A DNA stretch of 6,158 nucleotides from an uncultured Eubacteriales bacterium (lineage in GTDB: Bacteria; Bacillota; Clostridia; Oscillospirales; Acutalibacteraceae), in assembly GCA_900313475.1 (NCBI GenBank), contig OMRJ01000296.1, positions 1 through 6,158 on the forward strand, written 5' to 3'. A model generated the notes under the pieces. The model worked only from the letters and a program-made list of their open reading frames with translations, did not search any database and had not been told where the DNA came from. The translations under genes were made by a program, and so were the position numbers. Below, in pieces: positions 1 through 5,309 of the stretch. Every line of letters begins with the position of its first letter. Within the stretch, counting starts at the first letter, position 1.

Positions 1-1802
1 AAATAAAGCCTGTCCGCAGTGTCGTAGTCGGTGGATACCGTTTCGGGATTATTGTTGATTATGACCACGTCATAACCCATTTGCTTGAGGGTGTGGACGC
101 AGTGCACGGAGGAGTAGTCAAACTCAATGCCCTGACCGATGCGGATAGGACCCGAACCGAGCACAAGCACCGTCGGCTTGCCCGAACGCCTGAAAGCACG
201 GGATTCGCACTCCGAGTCGAACGATGAGTAGAAATAAGGTGTTTCGGCATCAAATTCCGCACCGCAGGTGTCGACCATTTTATATGTCGCTTTGAGTTCG
301 GGCAGCTTTTCTGTTCCCGAAAGCCGTTTTATTGCCGTGTCGGTGTAGCCGAGCTTTTTGCCTTTTTTGTATTGCTCGTCAGTGCAGCCGTTTTCTATGT
401 CTTTTTCATAGTCCGCAAGGTTTTTGAGCTTATGCAGGAACCAGTTGTCTATTTTGGTGATTTCGTGGATTTTTTCAGGGGGCATTCCGCCTTTGAGTGC
501 CTCAAAAACGGTGAATATGCGCCGGTCGTCGTTTATCTTGAGCCTTTCGTCGAGCGGCATCGCGCTTATCGGTGCGGCGTTGAGCGTGTCGAGGTTGATT
601 TCGGCTCCGCGCACGGCTTTCATGAGGGCTTCTTCAAAAGATGTGCCTATCGCCATAACTTCGCCTGTGGCTTTCATCTGCGTGCCGAGCTTTCGCGATG
701 CACCCGCAAACTTGTCAAACGGCCATTTAGGGAATTTCACTACGACATAGTCGAGCGCGGGTTCGCTGCCGGCGCATGTCTTGCCGGTAATATCGTTTTT
801 TATCTCGTCGAGAGTGTAGCCGAGTGCAATCTTTGCGGTTATCTTTGCAATCGGGTAGCCCGTTGCCTTTGACGCGAGCGCGGAGGAACGCGACACACGC
901 GGGTTGACTTCTATGACGGAGTAATTGAAGCTGTCGGGGGAGAGTGCGAACTGGCAGTTGCATCCGCCCACTATATTCAGTGCGCTTATTATGTTGAGCG
1001 ACGCGCTGCGCAGCATTTGATACTCTTTGTCTGAAAGTGTAAGCGCGGGCGCGGCGACTATGCTGTCTCCCGTGTGGATGCCCACCGGGTCGAGGTTTTC
1101 CATGCTGCAAACGGCGATGACATTGCCTGCTGCGTCGCGCATCGTTTCAAATTCGATTTCTTTCCAGCCGTAAATGTATTTTTCTACGAGAATTTGATGA
1201 ATGGGCGATGCGTCAAGTCCCGTTTGTGACGCTCCTGTCATTTCTTCGTCGTTGTTTGCGACGCCGCCGCCTGCCCCGCCGAGTGTGAATGCGGGACGGA
1301 TTATGACAGGATAACCGATTTTATGCGCGACAGCAAGCGCCTCCGCAACCGTTTCCGCCGTGTCGGAGGCGACAGTGGGTTCGCCTATTTCGTTCATAGT
1401 GTCCTTGAAAAGCTGTCTGTCCTCCGCTTTTGCTATCGCTTCGATATTTGTGCCTATAAGGCGAACTCCGTGTTTTTCGAGGAAACCGTCGCGTGCAAGC
1501 TCCGTTGCAAGCGTAAGTCCGGTTTGACCGCCCAAGCCCGCAAGAAGACTGTCGGGTTTTTCTTTCTCGATTATTCTTTTAAGTGTCGTGACGGTGAGCG
1601 GTTCGAGGTATATCTCGTCAGCCATTGATTTGTCGGTCATGATGGTTGCGGGGTTTGAGTTGACGAGCACAACGTTAACGCCCTCGTCTCTGAGCACGCG
1701 GCAAGCCTGTGTACCTGCGTAGTCAAACTCGGCAGCCTGACCTATCACGATAGGTCCCGAACCTATCATCAGCACTTTTTTTATGCTTTTATCGCGCGGC
1801 AT
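1..1802 (-). CDS. carB: Carbamoyl phosphate synthetase large subunit, N-terminal 600 residues (3' end outside window)
   Basis: This is the synthetase subunit of glutamine-dependent carbamoyl phosphate synthetase, a cytoplasmic enzyme that makes carbamoyl phosphate from bicarbonate, two ATP and ammonia channelled from CarA. The frame is open from the ATG at 1802 to the left edge, giving 600 of about 1,070 residues usual for the family. The first ATP-grasp half begins with [18 protein letters not shown] and [10 protein letters not shown]. It also carries [19 protein letters not shown] and the metal/ATP site [18 protein letters not shown], with Glu298, Asn300 and Arg302. The oligomerisation domain follows at about residues 400-540. 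The second half opens near residue 545 with [18 protein letters not shown] and [18 protein letters not shown]. The second ATP-grasp and the C-terminal allosteric domain are outside the window, so ornithine or UMP regulation cannot be judged. The start codon shares one base with the carA stop (TAATG), and GGGAGG at 1812-1817 lies 9 bases upstream. I see no frameshift. Confidence 0.98.
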   Translation of the reverse strand, partial: MPRDKSIKKVLMIGSGPIVIGQAAEFDYAGTQACRVLRDEGVNVVLVNSNPATIMTDKSMADEIYLEPLTVTTLKRIIEKEKPDSLLAGLGGQTGLTLATELARDGFLEKHGVRLIGTNIEAIAKAEDRQLFKDTMNEIGEPTVASDTAETVAEALAVAHKIGYPVIIRPAFTLGGAGGGVANNDEEMTGASQTGLDASPIHQILVEKYIYGWKEIEFETMRDAAGNVIAVCSMENLDPVGIHTGDSIVAAPALTLSDKEYQMLRSASLNIISALNIVGGCNCQFALSPDSFNYSVIEVNPRVSRSSALASKATGYPIAKITAKIALGYTLDEIKNDITGKTCAGSEPALDYVVVKFPKWPFDKFAGASRKLGTQMKATGEVMAIGTSFEEALMKAVRGAEINLDTLNAAPISAMPLDERLKINDDRRIFTVFEALKGGMPPEKIHEITKIDNWFLHKLKNLADYEKDIENGCTDEQYKKGKKLGYTDTAIKRLSGTEKLPELKATYKMVDTCGAEFDAETPYFYSSFDSECESRAFRRSGKPTVLVLGSGPIRIGQGIEFDYSSVHCVHTLKQMGYDVVIINNNPETVSTDYDTADRLY

Positions 1803-2863
1803 TACTTTGCGCCTCCCATCATATCGCAGAATCTGTCAAATAAAAAATCGGTGTCATGCGGTCCCGAGCATGCTTCGGGGTGAAACTGCACCGTGAATGC
1901 ATTTGAATCGGGGTAGTCGATACCCTCGACCGTGGCGTCGTTTGCGTTTATGTACCGTTCCGTGCCGTTCGGAACACTGCCCGTCACGACGGCGTAGCCG
2001 TGGTTTTGGCTTGTGATATAGAGCCGACCCGTTTTGATATCCTTTGCGGGTTGATTCGTGCCGCGGTGCCCGTATTTCAGCTTGACCGTCTTGCCGCCCT
2101 GTGACAGCGCAGTAAGCTGATGACCGAGACAGATGCCGAATATCGGAAGCCTGCCGAAAAGCTTTGCTATCTGTTCCGTTTGAAATTTATCGTCGGCGGG
2201 GTCGCCGGGGCCGTTTGAAAGCATAACCCCGTCAAAACCGCCCGACAGAATTTCTTCCGCGTGAGAATTGCACGGAAATACCGTTACCTCGCAGCCGTGC
2301 GACATAAGCTTTCGGATTATATTCTTTTTTGCGCCGTAGTCGATAAGTGCGACGCTGTATTTTTTTTCATTTTCGGCAGGGTAGACATGGCGCACCTTGC
2401 ACGTTACGCTCTCGATTGCTCCTTTTATCGCATATGCCTTTATATCGTCGGTGCTATCGGGAATGCTGTCGCATATAAGTGCGTTCATAACGCCCTGTTC
2501 TCGCAGCTTTTTCGTAATCGCACGTGTGTCGAGTCCGCAGATGCCCGGGATGCCGTTTTGTTTAAGAAAACAGTCAAGCGTCATTTCGCACCTGAAGTTT
2601 GACGGATGCTCGCAGCATTCGCGCACGACATATCCTTTTACACAGCTTTTTCCCTCAAAATCCTCCGTCATTATGCCGTAATTGCCGATGAGCGGAAAGG
2701 TTTGCAGCACTATCTGTCCGTAATAACTCGGATCTGTGAGCGTTTCCGTATAGCCCTCCATACCCGTGGTGAAAACAAGCTCGCCCACGCTTTCCGCATC
2801 TGCGCCGAAAGCTTCACCTTCATAAACAGTGCCGTCTGACAGCACAAGATATCTTTTCTTCAT
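1802..2863 (-). CDS. carA: Carbamoyl phosphate synthetase small (glutaminase) subunit
   Basis: CarA hydrolyses glutamine and passes the ammonia through the internal tunnel to CarB. The 353 residues are close to the usual bacterial length. The N-terminal CarA-specific domain (about 1-130) shows [28 protein letters not shown] and [15 protein letters not shown]. The C-terminal class I glutamine amidotransferase domain (about 170-350) shows [22 protein letters not shown] and the nucleophile elbow GICLGHQ with Cys245. Further on are [18 protein letters not shown] and [12 protein letters not shown], with His328 and Glu330 completing the triad. The ATG overlaps the argF stop by four bases (ATGA), and GGAGG at 2874-2878 lies 10 bases upstream inside argF. 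The carB start overlaps its stop codon, so all three genes are probably translationally coupled. All catalytic residues are present, so it should be active. Confidence 0.98.
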   Translation of the reverse strand: MKKRYLVLSDGTVYEGEAFGADAESVGELVFTTGMEGYTETLTDPSYYGQIVLQTFPLIGNYGIMTEDFEGKSCVKGYVVRECCEHPSNFRCEMTLDCFLKQNGIPGICGLDTRAITKKLREQGVMNALICDSIPDSTDDIKAYAIKGAIESVTCKVRHVYPAENEKKYSVALIDYGAKKNIIRKLMSHGCEVTVFPCNSHAEEILSGGFDGVMLSNGPGDPADDKFQTEQIAKLFGRLPIFGICLGHQLTALSQGGKTVKLKYGHRGTNQPAKDIKTGRLYITSQNHGYAVVTGSVPNGTERYINANDATVEGIDYPDSNAFTVQFHPEACSGPHDTDFLFDRFCDMMGGAK

Positions 2864-3864
2864 ATAATATCATCCTCCGAAAGAGTGGCTGCCATGACCG
2901 CTTTTATTGTGTGCATGCGGTTTTCCGCCTCTCTGAAAACTACGGATGCGCCGCTCTCGAACACCTCGTCCGTTACTTCAAGCTCGGTGCGTCCGAATTT
3001 CTCGCAAACGGCTTTTCCGACCTCTGTGTTGAGGTCGTGATATGACGGCAGACAGTGCATGAACACTGCGTCTTTTTCGGCTTTTGCCATCACGTCGGCA
3101 TTTACCTGATAGGGCGAGAGATCGTTCAGTCTTTCGCTCCAAACCTCCGTCGGCTCGCCCATTGATACCCATATGTCGGTATACACCGCATTTGCGCCCT
3201 TAAGCGCCGCGTCGACCGACGGCGTGAATGTAAGCGCGCTGTTGTTTACGGATGCAAATTCCCTGCACGTGTCGATAAGCTTTTTGTCGGGGAAATATTT
3301 TTCCGGGGCGCACACAGTGAAATTGATGCCCGTTTTCGCGCATCCCACCATCAGAGAATTTCCCATGTTGAAGCGCGCGTCGCCCATATATACAAAATTC
3401 AGACCATTAAGGGAACCGAACTGTTCCTTCAGTGTCAGTAAGTCGGCAAGTATCTGCGTCGGGTGAAATTCGTTTGTAAGTCCGTTCCAAACCGGTACCC
3501 ATGCGTATTTTGCAAGCTCTTCCGCACGCGCCTGCCCGAAGCCGCGGTATTCTATTCCGTCAAACATGCCCGACAGCACGCGTGCCGTGTCGGCGATGCT
3601 CTCTTTTTTGCCTATCTGTGACGCTTCGGGTGAGAGATATGTGGTACCCATGCCGAGGTCGCGCGCGGCAACCTCAAAGCTGCATCTTGTGCGTGTGCTT
3701 GTTTTTTCAAAAATCAGAGCGGCATTTTTGCCTTCGCAAAGCTTATGTGTGATACCGTTTTTTTTCATGGCTTTCAGCTTTTCCGCCAGCAGAATGAGGG
3801 ACAGTATTTCATCGGTTGAAAAATCGAGAAGCTTCAAAAAATCTTTTCCTTTAAATGTACTCAC
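2860..3864 (-). CDS. argF: Ornithine carbamoyltransferase, anabolic
   Basis: This cytoplasmic enzyme transfers the carbamoyl group of carbamoyl phosphate to ornithine, giving citrulline for arginine synthesis. From the GTG at 3864 it is 334 residues, normal for the family. The carbamoyl-phosphate domain has the STRTR loop (56-60), KESIADTARVL, and HPTQ with His134. The ornithine domain has DIWVSMGE (Asp230 and the SMG loop 234-236), the catalytic HCLP with Cys271, and a C-terminal NRMHTIKAVMAATL. The SMG loop argues for ornithine rather than putrescine as acceptor. The sequence reads most like the ArgF/ArgI type, with HCLPSYHD where HCLPAFHD is common. I chose GTG because GGAGG sits 7 bases upstream and the protein then begins STFKGKDFLKLLDF, matching homologues. 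An in-frame TTG at 3894 adds ten unconserved residues and lies inside the operator. The linked carAB genes and ARG boxes indicate a biosynthetic, not catabolic, role. Confidence 0.97.
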   Translation of the reverse strand: MSTFKGKDFLKLLDFSTDEILSLILLAEKLKAMKKNGITHKLCEGKNAALIFEKTSTRTRCSFEVAARDLGMGTTYLSPEASQIGKKESIADTARVLSGMFDGIEYRGFGQARAEELAKYAWVPVWNGLTNEFHPTQILADLLTLKEQFGSLNGLNFVYMGDARFNMGNSLMVGCAKTGINFTVCAPEKYFPDKKLIDTCREFASVNNSALTFTPSVDAALKGANAVYTDIWVSMGEPTEVWSERLNDLSPYQVNADVMAKAEKDAVFMHCLPSYHDLNTEVGKAVCEKFGRTELEVTDEVFESGASVVFREAENRMHTIKAVMAATLSEDDII

Positions 3865-3871
3865 AGCGGAG

Positions 3872-3876
3872 CCTCC
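3872..3876 (-). promoter_or_regulatory. Ribosome binding site that sets the argF GTG start
   Basis: GGAGG on the minus strand is followed by a 7-base spacer and then GTG at 3864. No comparable site precedes the in-frame TTG at 3894. The site lies within the short palindrome CGGAGGCTCCG. Confidence 0.85.
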
Positions 3877-3877
3877 G

Positions 3878-3916
3878 TTCGAATAAATATTCAAAATTTA
3901 GGTGTAAATATGCATA
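3878..3916 (-). promoter_or_regulatory. Tandem ARG-box operator for ArgR/AhrC
   Basis: The downstream box, 3878-3895, reads TTTGAATATTTATTCGAA on the minus strand and matches the TGAAT-N4-ATTC core of ARG boxes. A weaker box, 3899-3916, reads TATGCATATTTACACCTA. The gap between the 18-bp boxes is exactly 3 bp, the spacing known for paired ARG boxes bound by hexameric ArgR. The pair covers the predicted transcription start and leader, so binding with arginine should block initiation. The strong box is seen directly. The second box is supported mainly by its phasing. Confidence 0.78.
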
Positions 3917-3917
3917 T

Positions 3918-3946
3918 ATTATACGGTTGTTAATGTCGGTTGTCAA
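3918..3946 (-). promoter_or_regulatory. Promoter of the argF-carAB operon
   Basis: On the minus strand TTGACA (3946-3941) is separated by 17 bases from TATAAT (3923-3918), a perfect match to the vegetative sigma-factor consensus. Transcription should start near 3911. That leaves a leader of about 47 bases before argF, too short for a PyrR-type or T-box attenuator. Control is therefore most likely by repressor binding at the ARG boxes. Confidence 0.93.
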
Positions 3947-4051
3947 CCCCGCATATAAAAAATGTTGCATTGAACAAAAGAAGCCGCCTGTGACGGGAGA
4001 AAAAAGTTTTATTTATACCAAAGCGACGCTTAAATTCACGCTGTTCGGAAT

Positions 4052-4097
4052 AAAAACAAAAAAATCGCAGCTCTGCGGACAAGCCGTGAACTGCGAT
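4052..4097 (-). terminator. Intrinsic terminator after the mini-lipoprotein gene
   Basis: Read on the minus strand, ATCGCAG (4097-4091) pairs with CTGCGAT (4070-4064). The 20-base loop contains a smaller CGG/CCG stem. A T-rich tract (TTTTTTGTTTTT, 4063-4052) follows immediately. It lies about 60 bases after the lipoprotein stop and isolates that gene from the argF promoter. On the plus strand the tract after the stem is weaker (CTTCTTTTTG) and no plus-strand gene precedes it. Confidence 0.85.
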
Positions 4098-4113
4098 CTT
4101 CTTTTTGATGTTT

Positions 4114-4139
4114 TTCGGTCGGAAAAAAACCGAACCGAA
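4114..4139 (-). other. Stem-loop between lipoprotein stop and terminator
   Basis: TTCGGT-CGG and CCG-ACCGAA arms pair around a 7-base homopolymer loop (A on the plus strand, T on the minus), with one bulged base. No T tract follows on either strand, so it is probably not the terminator itself. It may protect the 3' end of the short lipoprotein mRNA. Confidence 0.5.
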
Positions 4140-4155
4140 CATTCAAACGCTTAAC

Positions 4156-4335
4156 TTACGCGTTTGTGGTAGCTTCTGCTTCCGTGGTAGCTGCTGCTTC
4201 CGTGGTAGCTTCGGCAACCGTTGTCTGCTCGGCAGAGGGATTAGCCGCGTCGGTAGGCTCGTTGTTTTTGTTGCAGGAAGCGAGGCAAAGAACTGCCATA
4301 AGAGCTGCTACTGTAAGTGCGATGTACTTTTTCAT
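4156..4335 (-). CDS. Orphan mini-lipoprotein with Ala/Thr/Glu-rich tail
   Basis: This short gene encodes 59 residues and I do not recognise a family. It starts MKKYIALTVAALMAVLCLAS and the next residue is Cys21. That is a classical type II signal peptide with two lysines, a hydrophobic core of about 15 residues, and the lipobox LASC. After lipidation and cleavage only 39 residues would remain. They start CNKNNEPTD and end in a low-complexity tail with repeats of the type ATTEAA. The tail looks like the spacer that normally joins a lipid anchor to a folded domain, but no domain follows: the frame closes with TAA, and a stem-loop and terminator come next. The gene has AGGAGG (4345-4350) 9 bases before the ATG, and its own promoter. 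It is therefore expressed and secreted on sequence evidence. It could be a degraded substrate-binding lipoprotein or a genuine small surface lipopeptide. Confidence 0.85.
   Translation of the reverse strand: MKKYIALTVAALMAVLCLASCNKNNEPTDAANPSAEQTTVAEATTEAAATTEAEATTNA
4166..4215 (-). repeat. 18-bp tandem repeat within the lipoprotein tail
   Basis: On the plus strand GTGGTAGCTTCTGCTTCC (4166-4183) is followed directly by GTGGTAGCTGCTGCTTCC (4184-4201), with one base changed. A partial third unit follows (4202-4215). The period is six codons, so unit number could change without a frameshift and would lengthen or shorten the Ala/Thr/Glu tail. Confidence 0.85.
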
Positions 4336-4446
4336 TGTGTGTTTCCTCCTAAATAGTAAACAAGTGATATGTGTGTTTCACGAAGCCTTTATCTTCGTGC
4401 TCGGAGCCTCGTTGCCGTTATCGCGGCTCGGCTCTTGCTTTAAGCA
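4336..4446 (-). promoter_or_regulatory. Structured 5' leader of the lipoprotein mRNA
   Basis: The distance from the predicted start point to the ATG is about 110 bases, long for a 180-base gene. It holds a perfect stem CACGAAG/CTTCGTG with a 7-base loop (4379-4399). Upstream is a GAGCC/GGCTC stem (4404-4429) whose arms can also pair internally as GCCG/CGGC. I do not recognise a known riboswitch class. It may be a simple stabilising leader or an unclassified regulatory RNA element. Confidence 0.45.
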
Positions 4447-4452
4447 TTGCAC

Positions 4453-4481
4453 ATAATAGTCTTGACGGCGAAAAAAGTCAA
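4453..4481 (-). promoter_or_regulatory. Promoter of the mini-lipoprotein gene, with embedded dyad
   Basis: On the minus strand TTGACT (4481-4476) and TATTAT (4458-4453) are 17 bases apart, with a predicted start near 4446. The inverted repeat CTTGAC-N10-GTCAAG (4461-4482) covers the -35 hexamer and most of the spacer, a natural place for a repressor or activator site. Confidence 0.75.
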
Positions 4482-4489
4482 GCGATTAT

Positions 4490-4690
4490 TTCAAGTGTTA
4501 ACAAAACATTGTGCAAAATTACTGTGCCGATGTAAACGTGTGATCGAAAAATGTTAAAAATTACGAAAGCGTTACAAGAATGTAACAGGCAAACCTTACA
4601 AAATTGTAATTTCAACACAATTTTTGCGAGTGCAAAACTTTTGCTTTTTTGCCTGCGGTTTTTAATACGCGCTTATCTGTCGTAACGGGA
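4490..4690. other. Gene-free, dyad-rich intergenic stretch
   Basis: This A/T-rich stretch between the divergent lipoprotein and mra promoters shows no open frame with conserved features. It holds TGTTAACA (4496-4503), the pair of TTACA-N4-TGTAA dyads (4571-4609), AAAATTGT-N9-ACAATTTT (4600-4624), and the palindrome GCAAAACTTTTGC (4632-4644). It may carry protein binding sites for one or both flanking promoters. I can assign no function to it. Confidence 0.5.
4571..4609. repeat. Two tandem TTACA-N4-TGTAA dyads
   Basis: GTTACA-AGAA-TGTAAC (4571-4586) is a perfect 6-bp inverted repeat with a 4-base spacer. TTACA-AAAT-TGTAA (4596-4609) repeats the same design with centres about 24 bp apart. Same half-site, same spacer length and near-integral helical phasing look like a double operator for a dimeric regulator. 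The regulator is unknown. Confidence 0.6.
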
Positions 4691-4700
4691 GGAGCACGGC

Positions 4701-4811
4701 GTGAAAAATTTTTTCGGAAAAATCCGAAAAAACACGTATAAATACTTGATTTTTTGTCCGTTAACCTTTATAATGGAGCAAGATGCAGCGAAATGGGTTA
4801 TTCACCCATAA
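4701..4811 (+). CDS. Possible 36-residue small ORF across the mra promoter
   Basis: A GTG at 4701 is preceded by the strong Shine-Dalgarno-like run GGGAGGAG (4687-4694) at 6 bases. It opens a frame to TAA at 4809-4811. The product would begin MKNFFGKIRKNTYKYLIFCP, with a basic start and a short hydrophobic patch. I know no family for it. It would have to be transcribed from an upstream promoter; TTGCTT (4641-4646) and TAATAC (4663-4668), 16 apart, is a weak candidate. It overlaps a perfect stem-loop, the mra promoter and the MraZ sites. Chance is a serious alternative, and I rate it as more likely not a gene. Confidence 0.22.
   Translation: MKNFFGKIRKNTYKYLIFCPLTFIMEQDAAKWVIHP
4709..4732. 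repeat. Perfect 10-bp inverted repeat with AAAA loop
   Basis: TTTTTTCGGA (4709-4718) and TCCGAAAAAA (4723-4732) are exact complements around AAAA. The flanks CGTG (4700-4703) and CACG (4733-4736) can extend the stem if five A bases bulge out. It ends 13 bp before the mra -35 box. It resembles a terminator stem, but neither strand has the proper G/C-stem plus T-tract order, so its role is unclear. Confidence 0.6.
4746..4774 (+). promoter_or_regulatory. Promoter of the mraZ-rsmH (dcw) operon
   Basis: TTGATT (4746-4751) is followed after 17 bases by a perfect TATAAT (4769-4774). Transcription should begin near 4781, giving a leader of about 95 bases before mraZ. Confidence 0.87.
4774..4798 (+). 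promoter_or_regulatory. Candidate MraZ binding repeats
   Basis: TGGAG (4774-4778), TGCAG (4784-4788) and TGGGT (4794-4798) form three direct repeats with exactly 10-bp period. MraZ of Escherichia coli is known to bind TGGGN repeats separated by 5 bases just after the mra promoter. Here the first repeat shares the last base of the -10 hexamer, so binding should repress initiation. The middle unit deviates from TGG. Confidence 0.65.
4793..4809. repeat. Inverted repeat ATGGGT-N5-ACCCAT in the mraZ leader
   Basis: Perfect 6-bp arms flank TATTC. The left arm contains the third MraZ repeat, so the dyad also places a TGGGT on the opposite strand. It could form a small hairpin in the leader RNA. Confidence 0.55.
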
Positions 4812-4857
4812 TGATGGAGCGGTGTCCCGTGAATACGCCGCAAAAATCCAAGATGAC

Positions 4858-4862
4858 GGAGG
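4858..4862 (+). promoter_or_regulatory. Ribosome binding site of mraZ, long spacing
   Basis: GGAGG lies 13 bases before ATG 4876, longer than the 7-10 bases seen at the other genes here. It still supports this start over ATG 4783, which has no Shine-Dalgarno site. Confidence 0.6.
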
Positions 4863-4875
4863 TGCCGAACGGCGG

Positions 4876-5298
4876 ATGCTTATTCTCGGTGAATTCAGAC
4901 ATACGATCGATCAGGCGAACAGACTGACCGTTCCGGCTAAATACAGAGACGATATAGGCGCCGATGCCGTTTTGTACCGGGCGCCGGAGGGATGTCTGTT
5001 TCTCTATTCAAACGCGGAATTTGAAAAAATCGCAGACAGTGTGAGAAGCGGAAAGAGCGGAGCACGCAGCCGTGCAAGAATAAGAAATTTCTTTTCGGAC
5101 ACTGTCGGCGCAACGGTTGACAGAACAGGGCGATTTATAATTCCTCCCGATTATCTTACGGCGGCGAATTTGAAAAATGACGTTGTGCTTCTCGGTTGTG
5201 CAAATCATTTTGAAATATGGGATGCCGAAGTATACGGCAAACTGATGGAGGAAAAAGAAACTGCATCCGACGATGATTATCCCGACATTGTGTTTTAA
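4876..5298 (+). CDS. mraZ: Transcriptional regulator MraZ
   Basis: MraZ is a DNA-binding protein of the AbrB-like swapped-hairpin fold that forms rings and represses its own division and cell-wall operon. The 140 residues match the usual length of about 143. The first half has GEFRHTIDQANRLTVPAKYR (5-24) and the second half has VDRTGRFIIPPDYL (81-94), followed by LLGCANHFEIWD (105-116). Two such halves are the hallmark of the family. In the first half the usual DxKGR reads DQANR, so Lys and Gly are replaced while Arg16 is kept. The second half has a normal DRTGR. I chose ATG 4876 because the family begins a few residues before GE(F/Y). GGAGG (4858-4862) is 13 bases away, rather far, with GGCGG adjoining the ATG. 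An in-frame ATG at 4783 would add 31 unconserved residues and sits at the predicted transcription start. rsmH follows 11 bases downstream. Confidence 0.95.
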   Translation: MLILGEFRHTIDQANRLTVPAKYRDDIGADAVLYRAPEGCLFLYSNAEFEKIADSVRSGKSGARSRARIRNFFSDTVGATVDRTGRFIIPPDYLTAANLKNDVVLLGCANHFEIWDAEVYGKLMEEKETASDDDYPDIVF

Positions 5299-5309
5299 GG
5301 GGAATATAA

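Noticed and set aside
372..872. Plus-strand 166-codon open frame inside carB
   Set aside because: It is codon-aligned antisense to the conserved carB frame, has no ribosome site, and its product shows no recognisable motif.
727..1110. Minus-strand 127-codon frame inside carB
   Set aside because: It is an out-of-frame shadow of the conserved carB coding sequence, with an Arg-rich random-looking product.
3865..3894. In-frame TTG extending ArgF by ten residues
   Set aside because: The extension is encoded by the ARG-box region, is unlike homologues, and lacks a ribosome site, while GTG 3864 has an excellent one.
3930..4142. Minus-strand 70-codon frame between lipoprotein and argF
   Set aside because: It covers the stem-loop, the terminator and the argF -35 box, and has no Shine-Dalgarno site before its ATG.
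4531..4544. CcpA cre-like TGTAAACGTGTGAT
   Set aside because: Only the left half and the central CG match; the right half lacks the required symmetry, and it is far from either promoter.
4632..4650. GCAAAACTTTTGC followed by T bases as a plus-strand terminator
   Set aside because: The stem would be only five weak pairs with a 3-base loop, and no plus-strand gene lies upstream.
4490..4740. Replication origin or attachment site in the intergenic region
   Set aside because: There is no cluster of TTATCCACA-like DnaA boxes, no tRNA gene, and no integrase or direct-repeat boundaries.
4783..4875. In-frame upstream ATG extending MraZ by 31 residues
   Set aside because: It sits two bases after the predicted transcription start with no ribosome site, covers the MraZ repeats, and the extension does not match the family N-terminus.
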